From positions 1,222,658-1,286,657 of the forward strand of contig CAWHZI010000016.1 of the NCBI GenBank assembly GCA_963833835.1: a stretch of 64,000 nt of DNA, in the 5' to 3' direction. This document shows positions 52,653 to 60,107 of this stretch, piece by piece. Origin of the DNA: Bog-532 sp963833835 (GTDB taxonomy: Bacteria; Actinomycetota; Actinomycetes; Streptosporangiales; Streptosporangiaceae). The translations under genes and the position numbers were made by a program. Under the pieces are notes generated by a model, which was not told where the DNA came from, did no database searches, and saw only the letters and a list, made by a program, of their open reading frames with translations. Every line of letters starts with the position of its first letter. Positions within the stretch are counted from its first letter, which is position 1.

Positions 52653-53843
52653 TCATCTAGTTGATGGCACCGGGATGGGGGCCCCTCGCGCCGGGCGCAG
52701 ACCGGGAGCCAGGGTCAGCGTGATCGCGAGCGAGGCCCCGGCCATCACCGCCATGGCCGTGCCCGGCGAGCTGAGCTGGGCCACCACGCCCGCCAGCGTG
52801 GCCCCGACGCCCTGCATGGCCATCATGCCCGAGGAGGCCAGGCCCAGCGCCTGCCCGCTCAGCTCGTCCGGGGTCAGCGTCATCAGGCGTTCCTGCAGCA
52901 GCAGGGTGGCGCAGTACCCAACCGAAGCCGCCGCGACGGCGGCCGCCGCGACCGCGAGCGGGATCGGCAGCGCGAACACCAGGTACGGCGCGGCCAGCAG
53001 CAGCCGCAGCGGGGCGCCGAGCCGTTCCCGCCACCGCGGGCTGATGAACCGCCCGGCCAGGGTGTCGCCGGCCAGCATCCCGGCGGCGGCGCAGACGAAC
53101 AGCAGCCCGGCGTGGCGGGGCGCGTAGGACACGAACAGCGACTCGCACCCGACGATCAGCCCGTTCGGCAGCCACTGGGCCAGGTAGACGTAGCGGCGGG
53201 CCGGGCTGGACCACAGCCGCCGGTTGACCCGCCAGGTGTCCCGGACCGAGGCCCGCCCGGTCGCTCGTGGCGGGCGGCGGGTGAGGCCGAACCGGGCCAC
53301 CACGGCCCCGAGCGCGAACAGGGCGGCGCCGGTCAGCAGGGTGCCCCGGGGCGACAGCGTGAGCACCAGGATGCCCCCGGCCGCGAACCCGCCGATCTGC
53401 ATGGCCCCGACCGCCATGTTGAGCACCGACCGGCCGAGCAGGTAGCCGTCGGCCGCGACCACGTCGTTGAGCAGCCCGTACCGGACCGCGCCGGCCAGCG
53501 ATCCGCTCAGCCCCAGGGCGAACACGATCACGAACGCGGCCCAGACCGGCAGGCCGGGCACGGCCAGCGCGGCGGTCCCGGCCGCGAAGGCCAGGGACAG
53601 GCCGGCGGTCAGCGCGCGGGGCGGCAGCCGGTCGGCCGCGGCCAGCAGCGTGCTCGCGCCGATCAGCTGGGTCAGCGACGGGCCGAACAGGGCCAGGGCC
53701 GACAGCAGCGGCGACCGGGTCGCGTCGTAGATCAGCGTGGCCAGGGCCAGGCTGCTGATGGTCTGGGCGGCCACCTGGATCGCGCTGGTCCAGAACAGCG
53801 GCTTGAACTCCGGGACGGCGAACAGCTCGCGGTAGGTGCGCAC
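52653..53843 (-). CDS. MFS transporter, divergent from ArsR-type regulator
   Basis: About 396 residues with twelve hydrophobic segments. An N-terminal ELFAVPEFKPLFWTSAIQVAAQTISSLALATLIYDATRSP is the pattern of the MFS_3-like branch of actinobacterial exporters; motif A is degenerate. It probably exports a drug or metabolite. I chose GTG 53843 because earlier starts (to 53930) would cover the operator and overlap the divergent regulator. The two share the inverted repeat at 53880-53901. Confidence 0.88.
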   Translation of the reverse strand: MRTYRELFAVPEFKPLFWTSAIQVAAQTISSLALATLIYDATRSPLLSALALFGPSLTQLIGASTLLAAADRLPPRALTAGLSLAFAAGTAALAVPGLPVWAAFVIVFALGLSGSLAGAVRYGLLNDVVAADGYLLGRSVLNMAVGAMQIGGFAAGGILVLTLSPRGTLLTGAALFALGAVVARFGLTRRPPRATGRASVRDTWRVNRRLWSSPARRYVYLAQWLPNGLIVGCESLFVSYAPRHAGLLFVCAAAGMLAGDTLAGRFISPRWRERLGAPLRLLLAAPYLVFALPIPLAVAAAAVAAASVGYCATLLLQERLMTLTPDELSGQALGLASSGMMAMQGVGATLAGVVAQLSSPGTAMAVMAGASLAITLTLAPGLRPARGAPIPVPSTR

Positions 53844-53879
53844 GGCCTCAGCTTCGGCGGCCCGGCCGCCGGGCGCTAG

Positions 53880-53901
53880 AGTTTCGCGTGGAGGCGAAAC
53901 T
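53880..53901. promoter_or_regulatory. Inverted repeat shared by MFS and regulator genes
   Basis: AGTTTCGC (53880-53887) and GCGAAACT (53894-53901) are perfect 8-bp arms around six bases. The repeat ends on the base before the regulator ATG and lies 37 bases before the MFS start. It fits a site for the adjacent ArsR-type regulator controlling both. Confidence 0.8.
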
Positions 53902-54870
53902 ATGGGCTGGTGGATCGTCAGCGCCGACACCCTGGCCGCCAGCCGGTTCGTGATCTCGCCGCTGGCCGAGACGACCGCGAGCCTGATGACCCTGCAGCGG
54001 GGCTCGGCCAGTCATCCCGGCGAACGGGCCTGGATGGACACCCACCGGACGCCCTACCGGCAGCGCCTGGCCGCCGACCCGGTCGCCGCCCGCACCGTCC
54101 GCGCGGCCCTGGGGCGAAACTGGATCGCTGACCTGCTGGCGCCCGCCCCGCTGGGGGAGGGGGAGCAGCCGTTCGCGGCCGAGCTGGCCCGGATCCGGGC
54201 CGCCACCCCCGAGCAGCTGGCGGCCGACCTGGAGGTCTCGCTGGGCGGCCCGCTGCCGGACGACTTGCGCCGGCCGGACCTGGCCACCCGGCTGGCTGAC
54301 CTGCTGGAGTGGGTGTGGGACACCAGCGTGCGGCCGTACTGGCCGACGCGGCGCCGGATCCTCGAAGCCGACATCCTGGCCCGGTCGGCCCGGCTCGGCC
54401 AGGGTGGCTGGGTGGCCGCGCTGGACGGCATGGGGCCCGGGATCCGGTGGCTGGGCCACGGCCGGCTGCAGATCAACGCGCACAACTACCCGCCGCGCGA
54501 CATTTCCGGGGCTCAGCTGCTGTTCGTCCCGGTGACCCCGAGCCGCGGCTGGACCAGCTGGGACGAGCCGCACCGGTACGCCCAGATCTACCCGTGCGCT
54601 GGCGTGCTGGCCGGGACGGACCCAGCGCCCGTGCCCGCCCCGCTGGCCGCGCTACTCGGCCCGGGCCGGGCCCGGGTGCTGATCCTGCTGGACACCCCGA
54701 AGAGCACCACCCAGCTGGTCGCGCTGACCGGGCTGGGCCTGGGTTCGGCCGGGCGGCACCTGAAGGTCCTGCTCGACGCGGGCCTGGTCGCCCGCCGCCG
54801 GGCCGGCCGGTCCGTGCTCTACTCCCAGACCCGGGCCGGCGCGACCTTGGTTAACGCCCAGCGCAGATGA
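53902..54870 (+). CDS. DUF5937/ArsR-type transcriptional regulator
   Basis: A 322-residue protein. The N-terminal 230 residues (FVISPLAETTASLMTL, RRRILEADILARSARLGQGGW) match the DUF5937-like domain that accompanies ArsR helix-turn-helix domains in actinomycetes; the C-terminal part (about 255-320) is the winged helix (LLDTPKSTTQLVALTGLGLGSAGRHLKVLLDAGLVARRRAGRSVLY). The ATG directly follows the inverted repeat with no room for a ribosome site, so the message is probably leaderless or initiated within the operator. It should control itself and the divergent MFS exporter. Confidence 0.9.
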   Translation: MGWWIVSADTLAASRFVISPLAETTASLMTLQRGSASHPGERAWMDTHRTPYRQRLAADPVAARTVRAALGRNWIADLLAPAPLGEGEQPFAAELARIRAATPEQLAADLEVSLGGPLPDDLRRPDLATRLADLLEWVWDTSVRPYWPTRRRILEADILARSARLGQGGWVAALDGMGPGIRWLGHGRLQINAHNYPPRDISGAQLLFVPVTPSRGWTSWDEPHRYAQIYPCAGVLAGTDPAPVPAPLAALLGPGRARVLILLDTPKSTTQLVALTGLGLGSAGRHLKVLLDAGLVARRRAGRSVLYSQTRAGATLVNAQRR

Positions 54871-54992
54871 TGGCGTCCCAGAAGGTTCTCGAAAGAAATC
54901 CGTGCGGCGGTGTCGGATCGGGGCCGGGGTGTTCGTAGCAGGGGTGAGAGGCCGCCTACGAGGGGCGCCCCAACGAGGAGGGAGCCGCGATC

Positions 54993-55604
54993 ATGAAGCT
55001 GACGACCATGACGCAGATCACCGTCGACGGAGTGGTGCAGGGAAACGGCCACGCATCGGATGAGGACCGCAGGAACGGATTCGAGCGCGGTGGATGGGCC
55101 CGGGGGGCGGGCGACGACGAGACCAGGACGTTGATCACCCAGACCTACCAGCACGCCAGCGCGTTCCTGTTCGGCCGGCGGACCTACGAGCTCTTCGCCG
55201 GCTCCTGGGGAGCAATCGACGAGATGCGCACCCACCCCGTCGGCGTGGCGCTGGAGAAGACGCCCAAGTACGTCGCATCGACCACGCTCACCGAACCGCG
55301 CTGGGCGGACACGACCGTCCTGTCCGGTGACCTCGCGGCGGCCATCGGCGAGCTGAAGGCCCAGCCGGGAGGTGAGCTGCAGGTGCACGGCAGCGGCACC
55401 CTGGTCCGCTGGCTGCTCGGCAACGGCCTAGTCGACGAGATGACCCTGCTCATCGTCCCGGTGGTCCTCGGCCAGGGCACGCGGCTGTTCCCCGACACCG
55501 GCCCGGACCTGGCCCTTGACCTGGTCGAAACGCGAACCGACTCCAAGGGCGTAACGATCCAGGTCTACCGGCCGACCGGGCGCCCGCGGTACGCCACCGG
55601 CTGA
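54993..55604 (+). CDS. RibD C-terminal/dihydrofolate-reductase-like protein, second
   Basis: A 203-residue protein of the same superfamily as that at 51133 but not closely similar. It begins MTQITVDGVVQGNG, has FLFGRRTYELFAGSWG as the cofactor loop and ends with LQVHGSGTLVRWLLGNGLVDEMTLLIVPVVLGQGTRLF. It should bind NADPH; the substrate is unknown. GAGGGAGCC precedes the ATG. Its stop is nine bases from that of paaK on the other strand. Confidence 0.92.
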   Translation: MKLTTMTQITVDGVVQGNGHASDEDRRNGFERGGWARGAGDDETRTLITQTYQHASAFLFGRRTYELFAGSWGAIDEMRTHPVGVALEKTPKYVASTTLTEPRWADTTVLSGDLAAAIGELKAQPGGELQVHGSGTLVRWLLGNGLVDEMTLLIVPVVLGQGTRLFPDTGPDLALDLVETRTDSKGVTIQVYRPTGRPRYATG

Positions 55605-55613
55605 GGCACGTGA

Positions 55614-56930
55614 TCAACGGCGCTCGTCGATGATGCGGCGCATCTTGCCCAGGGAACGCTCGATCGACTCGGGCTCGGTGACCACGATCTCCGTGCTCAC
55701 GCCGATGGTGTTCTTGATCAGCGTGGCCAGCTGAACCCCGGCGGCGCCGGCGTCGTCCGGGGTCGCGTCGGGACGGCGCTCGACGTGCACGGCCATGGCG
55801 TCCATCCGGCCCCGGCGGGACAGGTGCAGCTGGAAGTGCGGTGACAGGGCCGGGGTGCGCAGGATCAGTTCCTCGATCTGGGTCGGGAACAGGTTGACCC
55901 CGCGCAGGATGATCATGTCGTCGGTGCGGCCGGTGATCTTCTCCATCCGGCGCATGGTCCGGGCCGTGCCGGGCAGCAGCCGGGTCAGGTCGCGGGTCCG
56001 GTACCGGATCACCGGCATGGCCTGCTTGGTCAGCGAGGTGAACACCAGCTCGCCCGGTTCGCCGTCGGGGAGCACCGCACCGGTCTCGGGGTCAATCACC
56101 TCGGGGTAGAAGTGGTCCTCCCAGACGTGCAGGCCGTCCTTGGTCTCGACGCATTCCTGGGCCACGCCCGGGCCCATGACCTCGGACAGGCCGTAGATGT
56201 CGGTGGCGTCGATGCCCGCCCGGGCCTCCATCTCGGTGCGCATCTCGTTGGTCCACGGCTCGGCCCCGAAGATCCCGTACTTCAGCGAGCACTGGGCCGG
56301 GTCCAGGCCCTGGCGCTCCATCTCGTCGACGATGGCCAGCATGTAGGACGGGGTGACCATGATGACGTCGGGGCGGAAGTCGCGGATCAGCGTGACCTGC
56401 CGCTCGGTCATGCCGCCGGAGACCGGGACGACGGTGCAGCCGAGCTTCTCGGCGCCGTAGTGGGCCCCCAGCCCGCCGGTGAATAGGCCGTACCCGTAGG
56501 CGTTGTGCAGGATGTGCCCGGGGCGGCCGCCCGCGGCCCGGATCGAACGGGCCATGACGGTGGCCCAGGTGTCGATGTCGGTGCGGGTGTAGCCGACCAC
56601 GGTGGCGCGGCCGGTGGTGCCGGAGGAGGCGTGCACCCGGGCCACCTGCTCGCGCGGGACCGCGAACATGCCGAACGGGTAGTTCTCCCGCAGGTCGGCC
56701 TTGGCCGTGAACGGGAACTTGGCCAGGTCGGCCAGCTCCTTGCAGTCGTCGGGGTGCACTCCGGCGGTGTCGAACGCGCCCCGGTAGTGCGGCACGTTCT
56801 CATAAGCGTGGCGCAGTGACCACTGCAGGCGCTGGAGCTGCAGCGACCGCAGCTCATCGGTCGAGGCCGTCTCGATGGGCTCGAGGGCGCCGGGGTCGAG
56901 GTCCCCGGGCGAGCTGGCAATCGCGGTCAT
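55614..56930 (-). CDS. paaK: Phenylacetate-CoA ligase
   Basis: A 438-residue AMP-forming ligase. The phosphate loop ASSGTTGRATVVGYT lies near 92-106, and ADENYLATION-core pieces DIYGLSEVMGPGVAQEC and YRTRDLTRLLP follow; RTDDMIILRGVNLFPTQIEELIL is the C-terminal hinge. It activates phenylacetate to phenylacetyl-CoA, the entry step of the pathway. Length matches PaaK (about 435). It is the last gene of the paa operon, ten bases after paaE. Confidence 0.96.
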   Translation of the reverse strand: MTAIASSPGDLDPGALEPIETASTDELRSLQLQRLQWSLRHAYENVPHYRGAFDTAGVHPDDCKELADLAKFPFTAKADLRENYPFGMFAVPREQVARVHASSGTTGRATVVGYTRTDIDTWATVMARSIRAAGGRPGHILHNAYGYGLFTGGLGAHYGAEKLGCTVVPVSGGMTERQVTLIRDFRPDVIMVTPSYMLAIVDEMERQGLDPAQCSLKYGIFGAEPWTNEMRTEMEARAGIDATDIYGLSEVMGPGVAQECVETKDGLHVWEDHFYPEVIDPETGAVLPDGEPGELVFTSLTKQAMPVIRYRTRDLTRLLPGTARTMRRMEKITGRTDDMIILRGVNLFPTQIEELILRTPALSPHFQLHLSRRGRMDAMAVHVERRPDATPDDAGAAGVQLATLIKNTIGVSTEIVVTEPESIERSLGKMRRIIDERR

Positions 56931-56940
56931 GGCTGTCTCC

Positions 56941-57990
56941 TCACGCGTCGTAGTCGACGGTGATCTCGTCCGAGGTCGGCACGGTCTGGCAGGTCAGCAC
57001 GTAGCCGGCGTCCACCTCGTGCCCCTCCAGGGCGTAGTTGCGGCGCATGGTGCCGGCCCCGCTGGTCACCTTGGCCCGGCAGGTGCCGCAGACGCCGCCC
57101 TTGCAGGCGAACGGCAGGTCGGGGCGGATCTTCTGGGCACCATCGAGGATGGCCGTGCCCGCGGGCAGGGTGAGGGTGGACGAGCGCCCGTCCAGGATCA
57201 CGGTCAGGGCCGCCCCGTCACCGGCCGGCGCCTCCTCGTGGGTGGCCTCGACCGGGGGATCGTCCCCGACCCAGAACAGCTCGCGGTGGATGCGCCGGGC
57301 TTCCACGCCCAGGCCCCGCAGGACGTCGATCGCGTCGGTGACCATCCCGAACGGGCCGCAAAGCCACCAGTGATCGACCCGGGCCACGTCGACGGTGACC
57401 GGCAGCAGCTCGGTCAGCCGGCCGGCGTCCAGGCGCCCGCTGAACAGCTCGACCTCCTGGGCCTCACGCGACAGCACGTGCACGATCTGCATCCGGGCCG
57501 GGTAGGCGTCCTTCAGGTCGGCCACCTCGTCCGCGAACATGACCGTGTCGCTGCGCCGGTTGCCGTACAGCAGCGTGACCGTCGACTTGTCGTCCGCGGC
57601 CAGCACCGAGGCCGCGATCGACACCATCGGCGTGATGCCCGAGCCGGCCGCGATCAGCACGTGCTGGCCGGGGACGGCCACGTCGGGGGTGAACGTGCCG
57701 CTCGGCGCCTGGACCTCGACCGTGTCCCCGGCCTTGAGCTCGCGGACCAGCCAGCCCGAGACCGCGCCGCCGGCCACCTCACGCACGCCGATCCGCGGCG
57801 GCGTCCCGGTCGCGGCGCAGATCGAGTAGGACCGCCGTTCCTGGCCGCGGCGGATGGTCAGGCTCTGCCCGGCGCTGAACACGAAATCCCCGGCCAGCTC
57901 GTCGGGCACCGCGAACGTGATGGCGGCCGAGTCGTCGGTCAGCGGTTCGACCCCGGCCACCACCAGCGGGTGGAATCCGGTCCTCACCAT
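56941..57990 (-). CDS. paaE: Phenylacetyl-CoA epoxidase reductase subunit
   Basis: A 349-residue reductase with an FAD/NAD(P) module (RSYSICAATG, IAAGSGITPMVSIAASVL, DHWWLCGPFGM) and a C-terminal plant-type [2Fe-2S] domain with Cys in FACKGGVCGTCRAKV and a fourth Cys in YVLTCQT. It passes electrons from NADPH to the PaaABC di-iron oxygenase. Its ATG lies inside the end of paaC (seven-base overlap), so no paaD gene is placed between them as it is in most bacteria. Confidence 0.96.
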   Translation of the reverse strand: MVRTGFHPLVVAGVEPLTDDSAAITFAVPDELAGDFVFSAGQSLTIRRGQERRSYSICAATGTPPRIGVREVAGGAVSGWLVRELKAGDTVEVQAPSGTFTPDVAVPGQHVLIAAGSGITPMVSIAASVLAADDKSTVTLLYGNRRSDTVMFADEVADLKDAYPARMQIVHVLSREAQEVELFSGRLDAGRLTELLPVTVDVARVDHWWLCGPFGMVTDAIDVLRGLGVEARRIHRELFWVGDDPPVEATHEEAPAGDGAALTVILDGRSSTLTLPAGTAILDGAQKIRPDLPFACKGGVCGTCRAKVTSGAGTMRRNYALEGHEVDAGYVLTCQTVPTSDEITVDYDA

Positions 57991-58838
57991 GTCGCGTCCG
58001 GGTGGGCCCGGGCCAGCGACTGCAGCTCGGCCAGCACGAAGCCCATGGCCTCGGTGTGCACGCCGTCCCGGCCGGTCCGGCCGCTGACCCCGGCCAGCGG
58101 CTGGGCGTCCGGCCGGTCCAGCCCGGCGATGGCCAGCACGGTGTCCAGGATCGGGTCGACGTCCGCGGGCTCAACCACGGCCAGCGCGTCCGGGTCCGGC
58201 CGGAACAGCTCACCGGTCAGCGGCCACAGCGCGGCCAGCGCGTTCTGCATGCGGTCGCGGGACAAGTCGGTGCCGTCGCCGAGCCGGACCACCCACCGGG
58301 CGGCGTAGTCGCGGTGGTAGGTCAGCTCCTTGGCTCCCTTGGCCGCGATGGCCGCCAGCACCGGATCGGGCGCGGTGGCCAGCTTCCCGAACAGGGCCAG
58401 CCGCCAGCTGGAGAAGATCAGCAGCCGGCCGACCAGCTCGGCGAAGTCGCGGTCCTCGTGCTCGGCCAGCCGGACGTTGCGGAAGTCCTTCTCGTCCCGG
58501 AAGAACGCCAGCTCGTCCTCGGTCCGGCCGTCGATGGCGCCGGCCCGGGCCAGCAGCATCCGGGCCTGGCCCAGCAGGTCGAGCGCGATGTTGGCCACCG
58601 CGGTCTCTTCCTCCAGCTCGGGCAGGCGGGTGACCCACTGCTGCAGCCGGTGGCTGTAGATCAGCGCGTCGTCGCCCAGGGCCAGGCAGTACCGGGCCAG
58701 CGCGGCGGCGTCGAGGCCGTCAGGGACCGAGGTGTCGATGCCCTCGAGCGGGTCGGTGAAGCCGGTGCCGAACGCCCACCGGTGACCACCGTCGTGGTCC
58801 TCGCCCAGCAGGTCATAAGGGTTGTCCTCGTGACTCAC
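57984..58838 (-). CDS. paaC: Phenylacetyl-CoA epoxidase structural subunit C
   Basis: About 284 residues, ferritin-like helical protein. The segments LGDDALIYSHRLQQWVTRLPELEEETAVANIALDLLGQARMLL and AKELTYHRDYAARWVVRLGDGT are typical of PaaC, the non-catalytic partner of PaaA. The start is GTG 58838 (SHEDNPYDLL), seven bases after paaB. Earlier in-frame codons upstream are out-of-register paaB sequence and are not part of it. Confidence 0.95.
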   Translation of the reverse strand: MSHEDNPYDLLGEDHDGGHRWAFGTGFTDPLEGIDTSVPDGLDAAALARYCLALGDDALIYSHRLQQWVTRLPELEEETAVANIALDLLGQARMLLARAGAIDGRTEDELAFFRDEKDFRNVRLAEHEDRDFAELVGRLLIFSSWRLALFGKLATAPDPVLAAIAAKGAKELTYHRDYAARWVVRLGDGTDLSRDRMQNALAALWPLTGELFRPDPDALAVVEPADVDPILDTVLAIAGLDRPDAQPLAGVSGRTGRDGVHTEAMGFVLAELQSLARAHPDATW

Positions 58839-58845
58839 GATGCAC

Positions 58846-59130
58846 TCACATGTGGGGGACGTCGTCGGGGATCTCATAGAACGTCGGGTGCCGGTAGACC
58901 TTGTCCCCGGACGGGGCGAAGAACGGGTCCTTCTCGTCCGGGCTGGACGCGGTGATGTCCTGCGCCGCGACGACCCAGATGCTGACGCCCTCGTTGCGGC
59001 GGGTATAGAGGTCACGGGCGTGGTGCAGCGCCATCTGCGCATCGGCCGCGTGCAGGCTGCCGACGTGCACGTGGTTCAGCCCGCGCTTGCCCCGCAGGAA
59101 CACCTCGTACAACGGCCAGTCGTCGCTCAT
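58846..59130 (-). CDS. paaB: Phenylacetyl-CoA epoxidase subunit B
   Basis: A 94-residue protein: WPLYEVFLRGKRGLNHVHVGSLHAADAQMALHHARDLYTRR and a C-terminal DKVYRHPTFYEIPDDVPHM. This is the standard PaaB, which bridges PaaAC heterodimers. ATG 59130 overlaps the paaA stop by four bases. Length and sequence are ordinary for the family. Confidence 0.96.
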   Translation of the reverse strand: MSDDWPLYEVFLRGKRGLNHVHVGSLHAADAQMALHHARDLYTRRNEGVSIWVVAAQDITASSPDEKDPFFAPSGDKVYRHPTFYEIPDDVPHM

Positions 59131-60107
59131 GCTGCCTGCTCCCTTGTCGTGCGGTGCTTGGCCGCGTGGGCCAGCGCGGCCTCGCGGACCCAGGCGCCCT
59201 CGTCGTGCGCGGCCTGGCGGTGGGCCACCCGCTGGGCGTTGCACGGGCCGTTCCCGGCCACGACCGCCTTGAACTCGTCCCAGTCGACCGGGCCGAAGTC
59301 GTAGTGCTCGCGGTCCGGGTTCCAGCGCAGGTCCGGGTCGGGCAGGGTGACGCCGAGCTTTTCGGCCTGCGGCACGGTCATGTCCACGAACCGCTGCCGC
59401 AGCTCGTCGTTGGTGTGCCGCTTGACGCCCCAGGCCATCGACTGCGCGGTGTTGGGGGAATCGGCGTCGGGCGGCCCGAACATCATCAGCGCGGGCCACC
59501 AGGTCCGGTCGGTCGCGTCCTGCACCATCTGCCGCTGGGCCTCGCTGCCGCGCATCATCGTCATCAGCAGCTCGTACCCCTGCCGCTGGTGGAACGACTC
59601 CTCCTTGCAGATCCGGATCATGGCCCGGGCGTAGGGCCCGTACGACGACCGGCACAGCGGCACCTGGTTGCAGATCGCGGCCCCGTCGACCAGCCAGCCG
59701 ATGACGCCGACGTCGGCGTAGCTCAGCGCCGGGTAGTTGAAGATCGACGAGTACTTCTGCCGCCCGCTGATCAGCTTGCTGGTCAGCTCGCCCCGCTGCA
59801 CTCCGAGCGTCTCGGCCGCGCTGTACAGATACATGCCGTGCCCGGCCTCGTCCTGGACCTTGGCCAGCAGGATGGCCTTGCGCCGCAGCGACGGGGCCCG
59901 GGTGATCCAGTTGCCCTCCGGCTGCATGCCGATGATCTCCGAGTGCGCGTGCTGGGCGATCTGGCGGACCATCGTGGCCCGGTACTTTTCCGGCATCCAG
60001 TCCCGCGGCTCGATCCGGCGGTCGTGGCCGATCGTCGCGTCGAAGTGGGCCTGCAGGTCCGGCTCGGTGCTCTCGGTGGGCTCGGTGCTCTCGGTGCTGG
60101 TCGTCAT
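59127..60107 (-). CDS. paaA: Phenylacetyl-CoA epoxidase catalytic subunit A
   Basis: A 326-residue di-iron oxygenase. The ligand motifs ExxH are visible in VQDEAGHGMYLYSAAETLG and ICKEESFHQRQGYELL. It makes the 1,2-epoxide of phenylacetyl-CoA. A run of short Thr/Glu/Ser repeats (STESTEPTESTEP) opens the chain and is variable in the family. ATG 60107 overlaps the paaZ stop by four bases; GTG or ATG codons further upstream are not needed. Expression depends on paaZ coupling. Confidence 0.97.
   Translation of the reverse strand: MTTSTESTEPTESTEPDLQAHFDATIGHDRRIEPRDWMPEKYRATMVRQIAQHAHSEIIGMQPEGNWITRAPSLRRKAILLAKVQDEAGHGMYLYSAAETLGVQRGELTSKLISGRQKYSSIFNYPALSYADVGVIGWLVDGAAICNQVPLCRSSYGPYARAMIRICKEESFHQRQGYELLMTMMRGSEAQRQMVQDATDRTWWPALMMFGPPDADSPNTAQSMAWGVKRHTNDELRQRFVDMTVPQAEKLGVTLPDPDLRWNPDREHYDFGPVDWDEFKAVVAGNGPCNAQRVAHRQAAHDEGAWVREAALAHAAKHRTTREQAA

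Noticed and set aside
58839..59042. A 68-residue N-terminal extension of PaaC
   Set aside because: The extension is paaB read in another frame. The GTG at 58838 gives the standard PaaC N-terminus.
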